Source: Kineosporia aurantiaca JCM 3230 (GTDB taxonomy: Bacteria > Actinomycetota > Actinomycetes > Actinomycetales > Kineosporiaceae). Taken from it: a stretch of DNA of 64,000 nucleotides. The notes beneath the pieces were generated by a model. The model had not been told where the DNA came from, did no database searches, and saw nothing but the letters and a program-made list of their open reading frames with translations. Below, piece after piece: positions 57,641 through 64,000 of this stretch. Within the stretch, counting starts at the first letter, position 1. The number at the start of each line of letters is the position of its first letter. The stretch spans positions 62,001 through 126,000 of the forward strand of contig JODP01000018.1 of NCBI GenBank assembly GCA_000719025.1, written 5' to 3'. A program made the translations under genes and the position numbers.

Positions 57641-58956
57641 CAGTCCTCACCCTCGACCCGCATGACGCCGACCACGGCCGTCACGATGTCCAGTCCGGCC
57701 AGTGCCGAGACCGTTGCCTTCAGTGCTGCTTCGGTCGCCGCGTGGGTCACCACGACCAGCGACGCCCGGCCCCCCTGGCCCTCGTCGGTGGGCTCGAAGA
57801 TCTGCTGCTGCCGCACCGTCTCGATCGAAACCCCGTGCTCGGCGATGGCTTTCGCCACCGTGGCGAGCACCCCGGGCCGATCGGCCACGGCCAGGCTGAT
57901 GTGGTAGCGGGTGATCACCTCGCCCATCGGGCGCAGCGGCAGCTGGGCGTAGTACGACTCGCCCGGGCCGCGGCTGCCGCTGACCCGGTTGCGGGCGGCC
58001 GAGACCAGGTCGCCGAGCACCGCGCTGGCGGTCGGGGTGCCCCCGGCGCCGCGGCCGTAGAACATCAGCTCACCGGCCGCCTCGGCCTCGACGAACACCG
58101 CGTTGAACGCCTCGCGCACGCTGGCCAGCGGGTGTCCGGCCGGGATCATCGCCGGGTGGACCCGGACCGAGACGCCCTCGGAACCGTCCGCGGCGACGGT
58201 GCGCTCGCAGATCGCCAGCAGCTTGACCACCGCCCCGATCGCCTTCGCCGAGGCCACGTCGCCGGCCGTGACCGTGGTGATGCCCTCGCGGTGCACGTCG
58301 TCCGCGTGCACCCGGGTGTGGAAGGCCAGCGAGGCCAGGATGGCGGCCTTGGCGGCCGCGTCGTAACCTTCGACATCTGCCGTCGGGTCGGCCTCCGCAT
58401 AGCCCAGCGCCTGGGCCTGGGCCACCGCGTCCTGGAAGGACGCGCCGGTGGTGTCCATCTTGTCGAGCACGTAGTTGGTGGTGCCGTTGACGATGCCGAG
58501 GACCCGGCGGATCCGGTCACCGGCCAGCGACTCGCGGATCGGGCGCAGGATCGGGATCGCCCCGGCCACCGCGGCCTCGTAGTACAGCTCGACCCCGCCG
58601 CGGTCGGCGGCCTCGTACAGTTCCGGACCGTGCTCGGCGAGCAGCGCCTTGTTCCCGGTGACCACCGAGGCACCCGAGCTCAGGGCGTCCAGGATCAGGG
58701 TCCTGGCGGGCTCGATCCCGCCGATCAGCTCGATCACCAGGTCGGCCCGCTTGACCAGCTCGGGGGCGTCGGTGGTGAGCAGGCGGGTGTCCACGTCCGG
58801 GCCGCGGTCGGCGTCGAGCGTGCGGACCGCGATCCCGATCAGCTCCAGCGGGGTGCCGACCCGTTGGGCCAGCTCCCCGGCGTGCGCCGTCAGGAGCCGG
58901 GCGACCTGCGTCCCCACCGACCCGCATCCCAGCAGCGCGACCTTCAGCGGCTCCAC
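57640..58956 (-). CDS. hom: Homoserine dehydrogenase with ACT domain
   Basis: This 438-residue enzyme reduces aspartate semialdehyde to homoserine. The N-terminal NAD(P)-binding loop is LKVALLGCGSVGTQVARLL. The catalytic domain includes GIVNGTTNYVLDKMDTTGASFQDAVAQAQALGYAEADPTADVEGYDAAAK, with the conserved Lys. The C-terminal ACT domain (about 350-435, YHISLAVADRPGVLATVAKAIAEHGVSIETVRQ) suggests feedback control by threonine. The GTG at 58956 has GGGAG about 6 nt upstream; a longer start adds 20 unsupported residues. It heads hom-thrC-thrB and is divergent from a response regulator gene. Confidence 0.97.
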   Translation of the reverse strand: MEPLKVALLGCGSVGTQVARLLTAHAGELAQRVGTPLELIGIAVRTLDADRGPDVDTRLLTTDAPELVKRADLVIELIGGIEPARTLILDALSSGASVVTGNKALLAEHGPELYEAADRGGVELYYEAAVAGAIPILRPIRESLAGDRIRRVLGIVNGTTNYVLDKMDTTGASFQDAVAQAQALGYAEADPTADVEGYDAAAKAAILASLAFHTRVHADDVHREGITTVTAGDVASAKAIGAVVKLLAICERTVAADGSEGVSVRVHPAMIPAGHPLASVREAFNAVFVEAEAAGELMFYGRGAGGTPTASAVLGDLVSAARNRVSGSRGPGESYYAQLPLRPMGEVITRYHISLAVADRPGVLATVAKAIAEHGVSIETVRQQQIFEPTDEGQGGRASLVVVTHAATEAALKATVSALAGLDIVTAVVGVMRVEGED

Positions 58957-58994
58957 CGTGACTCCCTGCTTCAGATGATTGATTGTCTCGACAT

Positions 58995-59039
58995 GTGAGA
59001 AAGACGGCTCACCCAACGGACTGAGAACTCGCTGAGTTC
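58995..59039. promoter_or_regulatory. Two inverted repeats in the hom / response regulator divergent region
   Basis: GTGAG-8 nt-CTCAC (58995-59012) and GAACTC-GCT-GAGTTC (59025-59039, perfect 6-bp arms). Either could bind the regulator encoded next door. A TATCTT -10-like hexamer follows at 59066-59071. Confidence 0.4.
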
Positions 59040-59094
59040 ACCCCGCCGGGGCCCCTCCCGGCAAGTATCTTTGCAGGTCTGACCGAGGAGGACC

Positions 59095-59772
59095 GTGCGG
59101 GTACTGATCGTCGACGACGAGCGTCCACTGGCTGAGACGATCCGGCGTGGGCTGACCGACGAGGGTTTCGTCGTCGAGCTCGCGCACAACGGCCAGGACG
59201 CCCTCTGGGCGGCTACCGAGAAGCGTTTCGACGCGATCGTTCTGGACATCATGCTGCCGCGGGGCAACGGCTACCAGGTGCTCACCGAGCTGCGCCGGCG
59301 GGAGATCTGGACCCCGGTGCTGATGCTCACCGCCAAGGACGGCGACTACGACCAGACCGACGCGTTCGACCTGGGCGCGGACGACTACCTCACGAAGCCG
59401 TTCAGTTTCATCGTGCTGGTGGCCCGCCTGCGCGCGCTGATCCGGCGCGGCGCCCCCGAGCGGCCGGTCGTGCTGGCCTGCGGCGACCTCACGCTGGACC
59501 CGGTACGCCGGCGGGTCGAGCGGGCCGGGCAGGAGATCAGCCTGACGCCGCGCGAGTACGGGCTGCTGGAGTTCCTGATGCGGCACAAGGGCGACGTCGT
59601 CACGAAGAGCGAGATCCTGGAGGGCGTCTGGGATCCGGCGTTCGAAGGGGATCCGAACGTCGTCGAGGTCTACGTCCGTTACCTGCGCCGTAAGATCGAC
59701 GCGCCGTTCGACCGGCGGGCGATCGAGACCGTGCGGGGTATGGGCTACCGGTTGTCCAGCACCGGCGGCTGA
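59095..59772 (+). CDS. OmpR/PhoB-family response regulator
   Basis: This 225-residue regulator has a receiver domain with acidic Asp7/Asp8, phospho-acceptor Asp51 (AIVLDIMLPRGNGYQ) and Lys101 (DYLTKPFSF). The C-terminal winged helix is ISLTPREYGLLEFLMRHKGDVVTKSEILEGVWDPAFEGDPNVVEVYVRYLRRKIDAPFDRRAIETVRGMGYRL. GAGGAGGACC precedes the GTG. The 3' end overlaps the convergent sensor kinase gene by 28 bp; kinase and regulator are usually in tandem, so this layout is uncommon, but the adjacency still suggests they are partners. Confidence 0.95.
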   Translation: MRVLIVDDERPLAETIRRGLTDEGFVVELAHNGQDALWAATEKRFDAIVLDIMLPRGNGYQVLTELRRREIWTPVLMLTAKDGDYDQTDAFDLGADDYLTKPFSFIVLVARLRALIRRGAPERPVVLACGDLTLDPVRRRVERAGQEISLTPREYGLLEFLMRHKGDVVTKSEILEGVWDPAFEGDPNVVEVYVRYLRRKIDAPFDRRAIETVRGMGYRLSSTGG

Positions 59773-61241
59773 GCCGCGGTCAGCTGGTTCAACGGGATCT
59801 CACCGGTCTCGCCGGGAATGGCCGCCAGCTCCGAAGAAATCGGCAGCTGGACCTGGAACCGGGCACCTCCGTAGGGCGAGACCCCCACGGCGACATCGCC
59901 CTGATGCCCGCGAACCACCTCACGCACGATCGGGAGTCCCAGCCCCGCTCCCCCGCTGGCCCGGTCCCGGCTCTCGTCCAGCCGGACGAAACGCTCGAAG
60001 ACCCGGTCCCGGTCGGACGGGGCGATTCCCGGACCGTCGTCGTCCACCATGACCAAGGCGGTCGATCCGGCCACCGTGAGGGTGAGGCCGACGGTGGTCT
60101 GGGCGTAGCGGGCGGCGTTGTCGACCAGGTTCCGCAGCACCTGGCCGAGCTTGTACGGGTCGCCGAGGATCCGGACCGGGGCGATCGAGACCGGCACGTC
60201 GAGGGTGGAGGAGGTACGCAGCCGGCGGGCCTCCTCGAGCACCAGGTCGTCCAGGTCCACCTCGACCGAGACGATCTTCAGGCCCTGGTCGTCGGCCCGG
60301 GCCAGGAGCAGCAGGTTCTGCACCAGCACGCCCATCCGCTCGGTCTCGTTCTGCAGCACCGGGCGCAGCTCGGACCAGGCCCGGCCGCTGACGTCCGACT
60401 CGGCCACCTCAAGAGTGGCCGACAGCGTGGCCAGCGGACTGCGGAGCTCGTGGCTGGCGTCGGCGACGAACTGCCGCTGCGCCTTCTGCGCCACCTCGAG
60501 CCGGTCCAGCATCTCGTTCATGGTGATCGCCAGCCGGGCGATCTCGTCCCGGGTCGGGGGGATCGGCACCCGGTCGTCCAGGTCCCGCTCGTCGATCCGG
60601 GCCACCCGGGAGCGGATCGCCTCGACCGGCCGCAGGGCTCGGCCGAGCAGCACCCAGACCATCAGCCCGACCCCGCCGACCAGCACCGGGAAGACCACCG
60701 CGAGGATCAGCAGCACCTTGATCACGGTGTCCCGCTGCCCGGACAGGAAGGTGGCGACGATGATCGTGTCGGTCCGCCCCTTGTAGGTCACCCCCTTGGT
60801 GACCACCAGGAACGGCCGGTCGGTGTCGAAGATCTTGAGGATCCCGGCCTTCTCCCGGATGGTCTGGCCGGCCGCCGGGCGCAGGCCGGTGATCGGCCCC
60901 TGGTCCGGGTTGTAGTCCGAGTTGGAGACCACCGCGTTGCCCCGGAGCACCTGCACCCACTGGCCCTCGCGCTGGTTCTGGGCCTTCTTCAGGTCGCCGT
61001 CGAGCTCCCCCTCGCCGCGCAGGTCGAGCTGCCCGGCGACCTCGCCCACCCGGACGTCGGCGGCCCGGTTCAGCCCGCCGATCAGGCTGCGCTGCAGGAC
61101 GAAGAAGATCAGGCCTCCGGCCAGGCCCAGGGCCAGGCCGACGACGAGCACCGACGCCACCGTGGAGCGCGCCCGCACGGAGGGCAGCAGCCGGTGCGGG
61201 GCCGCCGCGGCGTCGAACCGCCAGCCGTGCTCGGTACTCAT
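59745..61241 (-). CDS. HAMP-domain sensor histidine kinase
   Basis: This 498-residue membrane kinase has helix 1 at about 26-50 and an extracytoplasmic sensor of about 120 residues. Helix 2 is near 178-200, followed by a HAMP linker (ALRPVEAIRSRVARIDERDLDDRVPI). The HisKA domain has the phospho-His in VADASHELRSPLATL (near residue 263), and HATPase_c has LVDNAARYA, VDDDGPGIAP and GGAGLGLPIVREV. It faces the OmpR-type regulator tail to tail with a 28-bp overlap. The signal is unknown; the exported domain has no recognised motif. Confidence 0.93.
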   Translation of the reverse strand: MSTEHGWRFDAAAAPHRLLPSVRARSTVASVLVVGLALGLAGGLIFFVLQRSLIGGLNRAADVRVGEVAGQLDLRGEGELDGDLKKAQNQREGQWVQVLRGNAVVSNSDYNPDQGPITGLRPAAGQTIREKAGILKIFDTDRPFLVVTKGVTYKGRTDTIIVATFLSGQRDTVIKVLLILAVVFPVLVGGVGLMVWVLLGRALRPVEAIRSRVARIDERDLDDRVPIPPTRDEIARLAITMNEMLDRLEVAQKAQRQFVADASHELRSPLATLSATLEVAESDVSGRAWSELRPVLQNETERMGVLVQNLLLLARADDQGLKIVSVEVDLDDLVLEEARRLRTSSTLDVPVSIAPVRILGDPYKLGQVLRNLVDNAARYAQTTVGLTLTVAGSTALVMVDDDGPGIAPSDRDRVFERFVRLDESRDRASGGAGLGLPIVREVVRGHQGDVAVGVSPYGGARFQVQLPISSELAAIPGETGEIPLNQLTAAQPPVLDNR

Positions 61242-61251
61242 CCCGGCATTG

Positions 61252-62253
61252 TCACAGGTTGCCGCTGTGACCAGCTTGAGAACCGAGGGCCTGGAGGATC
61301 TGCTCGGCGGCCTGCGCCGGGGTCAGTTCACCCGCCAGCACCCGCGCCTCGACCTTCGGCGTCAGTTCGCGGACCGCCCCGGACTCGCGGAGCCGGGCCA
61401 GCAACGCGTCCTGAACCATCGACCAGGTCCACCCGATCAGCTGCTGCCGGCGTTTCGCCTCCAGATCGACCGCGGCCCGGTGCTTCAGCACCTGGGCCCA
61501 CACCTCGTCCAGCCCCTTGCCCTCCTGCGCCGAACAGGTGAGCACCGGTGGCTGCCAGCCCTCGGACGAGGAGTTCAGCAGGTGCAACGCCCCGCTCAGC
61601 TCGCGGGCGGCCCGTGCGGCCTCGGCCTCGTGCGGCCCGTCGGCCTTGTTCACAGTGATCACGTCGGCGAGCTCGAGCACGCCCTTCTTGATGCCCTGCA
61701 ACTGGTCGCCGGACCGGGCCAGGGTGAGCAGCAGGAACGTGTCGACCATCCCGGCCACGGTGATCTCGGACTGACCGACCCCCACGGTCTCGACGATCAC
61801 CACGTCGTACCCGGCGGCCTCGAGCACGACCATCGCCTCGCGGGTCGCCTTGGCCACGCCGCCGAGGGTGCCGGAGCTGGGAGAGGGACGGACGAACGCC
61901 CGGGCCTCGGTGGCCAGGCGGGTCATCCGGGTCTTGTCACCGAGAATGCTGCCGCCGGTCCGGGTGGACGACGGATCGACGGCCAGGACGGCCACCGCGT
62001 GTCCCGCGTCGATCAGCCGGCCGCCGAGGGCGTTGATGAAGGTGGACTTACCGGCTCCGGGGACGCCGGTGACCCCCACCCGCACGGTGGTGGCCTTCGG
62101 TTCGGCCAGGCGGGCCAGCAGCTCCTGGGCCTGGCGCCGGTGATCCGGGCGGGTGGACTCGACCAGGGTGATGGCCCGGGCGACCCAGACCCGCGATCCG
62201 GCCCGGATCTGCTCGGCCGCCTCGGCGACCTCGAACGGGCGCCTCCGGGTCAC
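61252..62253 (-). CDS. meaB: Methylmalonyl-CoA mutase-associated GTPase MeaB (ArgK family)
   Basis: This 333-residue G3E-family GTPase chaperones methylmalonyl-CoA mutase by loading and protecting its B12 cofactor. The P-loop is VGVTGVPGAGKSTFINALG; other motifs are LAVDPSSTRTGGSILGDKTRM, PSPSSGTLGGVAKATREAMVVLEAAGYDVVIVETVGVGQSE and TVNKADGP. The C-terminal dimerisation helices are present (AGELTPAQAAEQILQAL). The start is GTG at 62253, 14 nt after the UBP gene stop, with a weak ribosome site; an ATG just upstream is out of frame. It is encoded with the mutase. Confidence 0.95.
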   Translation of the reverse strand: MTRRRPFEVAEAAEQIRAGSRVWVARAITLVESTRPDHRRQAQELLARLAEPKATTVRVGVTGVPGAGKSTFINALGGRLIDAGHAVAVLAVDPSSTRTGGSILGDKTRMTRLATEARAFVRPSPSSGTLGGVAKATREAMVVLEAAGYDVVIVETVGVGQSEITVAGMVDTFLLLTLARSGDQLQGIKKGVLELADVITVNKADGPHEAEAARAARELSGALHLLNSSSEGWQPPVLTCSAQEGKGLDEVWAQVLKHRAAVDLEAKRRQQLIGWTWSMVQDALLARLRESGAVRELTPKVEARVLAGELTPAQAAEQILQALGSQAGHSGNL

Positions 62254-62266
62254 CGGATCGTCCGGG

Positions 62267-62533
62267 TCATCCGAGCTCGAACGCCACGTCGTCGACGTAG
62301 CAGTACAGCCAGTCCTCGCCCGGCTCGGCGGACTGGACGATCGGGTGGTCGGTGGCGTGGAAGTGCGCGGTGGCGTGCTTGGACGGGGAGGAGTCGCAGC
62401 AGCCCATGTGCCCGCACTCGCGACAGAGCCGGAGGTGGACCCAGGTGCCCCCGGCCTTCAGGCAGTCCTCGCAGCCCTGGGCGCTCGGGGTCACGTCGTG
62501 GATCGTGTCGAGATGGGTACACGGGTCAGCCAT
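62267..62533 (-). CDS. UBP-type zinc finger protein
   Basis: This 88-residue protein is one UBP (ubiquitin-hydrolase-type) zinc finger: CTHLDTI...GCEDCLKAGGTWVHLRLCRECGHMGCCDSSPSKHATAHFHATDHPIV. It has the same Cys/His ligand set as the finger on the antiporter at 29817-31709, and the two align along their whole length. Its ATG follows mutB by a 5-nt gap, yet a TAGGCT box overlaps the last mutB codons, so it probably also has its own leaderless promoter. The partner is unknown; in eukaryotes UBP fingers grip ubiquitin C-termini, and actinobacteria have Pup instead. Confidence 0.88.
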   Translation of the reverse strand: MADPCTHLDTIHDVTPSAQGCEDCLKAGGTWVHLRLCRECGHMGCCDSSPSKHATAHFHATDHPIVQSAEPGEDWLYCYVDDVAFELG

Positions 62534-62538
62534 GTCGA

Positions 62539-64000
62539 TCAGCCTAATCCGCGCTCGTCCGGGTCGTGGCCGAGCCGGGCGGAGAGGGTTTTCAGCAGGT
62601 CCAGCGCGGCGTCGGCGATCACCGTGCCGGGCCCGAAGATGGCGCTGGCGCCGGCCTGGTAGAGCTCTTCGTAGTCGCCCGGAGGGATCACGCCGCCGCA
62701 GACCACCAGGATGTCCTCGCGCTCGAGGGCTTCCAGCTGCTGCCGGAGGGCGGGCACCAGGGTGAGGTGACCGGCGGCCAGCGAGGAGACGCCGACGATG
62801 TGCACGTCGGCCTCGATCGCCTGCCGCGCGACCTCGTCCGGAGTCTGGAACAGCGGGCCCACGTCCACGTCGAAGCCGAGGTCGGCGAAGGCCGAGGCGA
62901 TCACCTTCTGCCCCCGGTCGTGGCCGTCCTGGCCCATCTTGGCGACCAGGATGCGCGGACGCCGGCCTTCCTCGTCCTCGAAGCGGGCCGTCGCTTCCCG
63001 CACCGCTTCCACGTTGCCCGCTCCGGCGGCCTCGTCCCGGTACACCCCGGAGATCGTACGGATCTGCCCGGTGTGCCGCCCGTAGACCTTCTCCAGGGCG
63101 TCCGAGATCTCGCCGACCGTGGCGTGCGCGCGGGCCGCGTCGATGGCCAGTTCCAGCAGGTTTCCGGTGTTCTGGGCGGCCGCGTCGGTCAGGGCCTGCA
63201 GTGCGCCCCCGACGGCCTGAGCGTCCCGGGAGGCCCGCAGCTGCCGCAGCTTCTCGATCTGCTCGCCCCGGACCTGCGCGTTGTCCACCTTGAGCACGTC
63301 CAGCGGCTCGTCGGCCGCCGGGCGGAAGGTGTTCACCCCGATCACCGGCTGGCGGCCGGAGTCGATCCGGGCCTGGGTCCGGGCCGCGGCCTCCTCGATC
63401 CGGAGCTTCGGGATGCCCTCGTCGATCGCCCGGGCCATCCCGCCCGCCTTCTCCACCTCTTCGATGTGCTGCCAGGCCTTCTGGGCGAGGTCGTGGGTGA
63501 GCCGCTCGACGTAGGCACTGCCGCCCCAGGGGTCGGCCACCCGGGTGGTGCCGGACTCCTGCTGCAGCAGCAGCTGGGTGTTGCGGGCGATCCGGGCGGA
63601 GAAGTCGCTGGGCAGCGCCAGCGCCTCGTCCAGGGCATTGGTGTGCAGCGACTGGGTGTGGCCCTGCGTGGCGGCCATCGCCTCGACGCAGGTGCGGATC
63701 ACGTTGTTGTAGACGTCCTGCGCGGTCAGTGACCAGCCGCTGGTCTGCGAATGCGTGCGCAGCGAGAGCGATTTCGGGTTCTTCGGCTCGAACTCCCGGA
63801 CCAGCCGGGCCCAGAGCAGGCGGGCGGCCCGGAGTTTGGCCACCTCCATGAAGAAGTTCATCCCGATCGCCCAGAAGAACGACAGGCGGGGCGCGAACGC
63901 GTCGATGTCCAGGCCGACCGCCCGGCCCGCCCGCAGGTACTCGACGCCGTCGGCCAGCGTATAGGCCAGCTCCAGGTCGGCCGTGGCCCCGGCCTCCTGA
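62539..64000 (-). CDS. Methylmalonyl-CoA mutase large subunit, 5' end beyond window
   Basis: About 487 residues of the C-terminal part are visible. They carry the TIM-barrel end (ADGVEYLRAGRAVGLDIDAFAPRLSFFWAIGMNFFMEVAKLRAARLLWARLV, SLRTHSQTSGWSLT, NNVIRTCVEAMAATQGHTQSLHTNALDEAL) and the B12-binding domain with MGQDGHDRGQKVIASAFADLGFDVDVGP (DxHxxG with the axial His). The frame is open to the right edge, so the ATG at 63861 is not the start. The enzyme isomerises methylmalonyl-CoA to succinyl-CoA with adenosylcobalamin. The UBP and meaB genes follow on the same strand. Confidence 0.96.
   Translation of the reverse strand, partial: QEAGATADLELAYTLADGVEYLRAGRAVGLDIDAFAPRLSFFWAIGMNFFMEVAKLRAARLLWARLVREFEPKNPKSLSLRTHSQTSGWSLTAQDVYNNVIRTCVEAMAATQGHTQSLHTNALDEALALPSDFSARIARNTQLLLQQESGTTRVADPWGGSAYVERLTHDLAQKAWQHIEEVEKAGGMARAIDEGIPKLRIEEAAARTQARIDSGRQPVIGVNTFRPAADEPLDVLKVDNAQVRGEQIEKLRQLRASRDAQAVGGALQALTDAAAQNTGNLLELAIDAARAHATVGEISDALEKVYGRHTGQIRTISGVYRDEAAGAGNVEAVREATARFEDEEGRRPRILVAKMGQDGHDRGQKVIASAFADLGFDVDVGPLFQTPDEVARQAIEADVHIVGVSSLAAGHLTLVPALRQQLEALEREDILVVCGGVIPPGDYEELYQAGASAIFGPGTVIADAALDLLKTLSARLGHDPDERGLG
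62541..62546 (-). promoter_or_regulatory. TAGGCT box inside the mutase 3' end
   Basis: TAGGCT on the minus strand spans the last codons and stop of the mutase and ends 7 nt before the UBP-finger ATG, matching the leaderless pattern seen for four other genes here. Confidence 0.45.

Overview
The window is GC-rich actinobacterial chromosome. The signs are GTG starts, many 1-nt and 4-nt start/stop overlaps, a NucS mismatch endonuclease, a Scy/FilP-like coiled-coil protein, an Asp-type MurA and very short leaders. Gene content matches the segment known in Mycobacterium tuberculosis as roughly Rv1294-Rv1324 (hom-thrC-thrB-rho-rpmE-prfA-prmC-sua5-rfe-atp operon, DUF2550 protein, cobalamin adenosyltransferase, murA, nucS, methylmalonyl-CoA epimerase, thiolase, thioredoxin-TPR protein), here in the opposite orientation and interrupted by accessory blocks. 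A mycelial or Kineosporia-like actinomycete is my guess; the genus cannot be read from the sequence alone. No rRNA, tRNA, CRISPR array, prophage or insertion sequence was found.

Left part (1-18.3 kb): an M13 metallopeptidase entering from the left edge; a UDP-glucose-dehydrogenase-like protein lacking the catalytic cysteine; a thioredoxin-TPR protein; a lipoprotein and a large disordered membrane protein; a thiamine-binding family protein; a thiolase; methylmalonyl-CoA epimerase; a polarity-type coiled-coil protein; an AI-2E-type permease; DUF952 and SigE-family sigma genes; a secreted subtilisin; and a PadR-HAAS regulatory pair.

Middle part (18.3-40.3 kb): nucS-pyrD, a D-amino-acid-oxidase-like enzyme, a YCII/ECF42 sigma pair, a Tat-exported DUF1800/DUF1501 pair, an AbiEi/DUF559-like protein bracketed by repeat arrays, a GntR regulator divergent from a secreted GH16-CBM5/12 enzyme, a STAS protein, a Na+/H+ antiporter fused to a UBP zinc finger, murA, cobalamin adenosyltransferase, and an envelope-stress-like block (MMPL transporter divergent from histidine kinase, response regulator and DUF4097 protein).

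Right part (40.3-64 kb), mostly minus strand: DUF2550 protein, the whole F1Fo ATP synthase operon (atpB-E-F-H-A-G-D-C), atpI-like gene, rfe/wecA-type transferase, tsaC, prmC, prfA, rpmE, rho, thrB-thrC-hom, a two-component pair transcribed convergently, meaB, a free UBP zinc-finger protein, and methylmalonyl-CoA mutase running off the right edge. Epimerase, mutase, MeaB and adenosyltransferase together make most of a B12-dependent propionyl-CoA/methylmalonyl-CoA route.

The most striking non-coding signal is a 22-bp-period family of GTGATCATGGA units in head-to-head arrays at four loci (17 units counted by eye), all intergenic.
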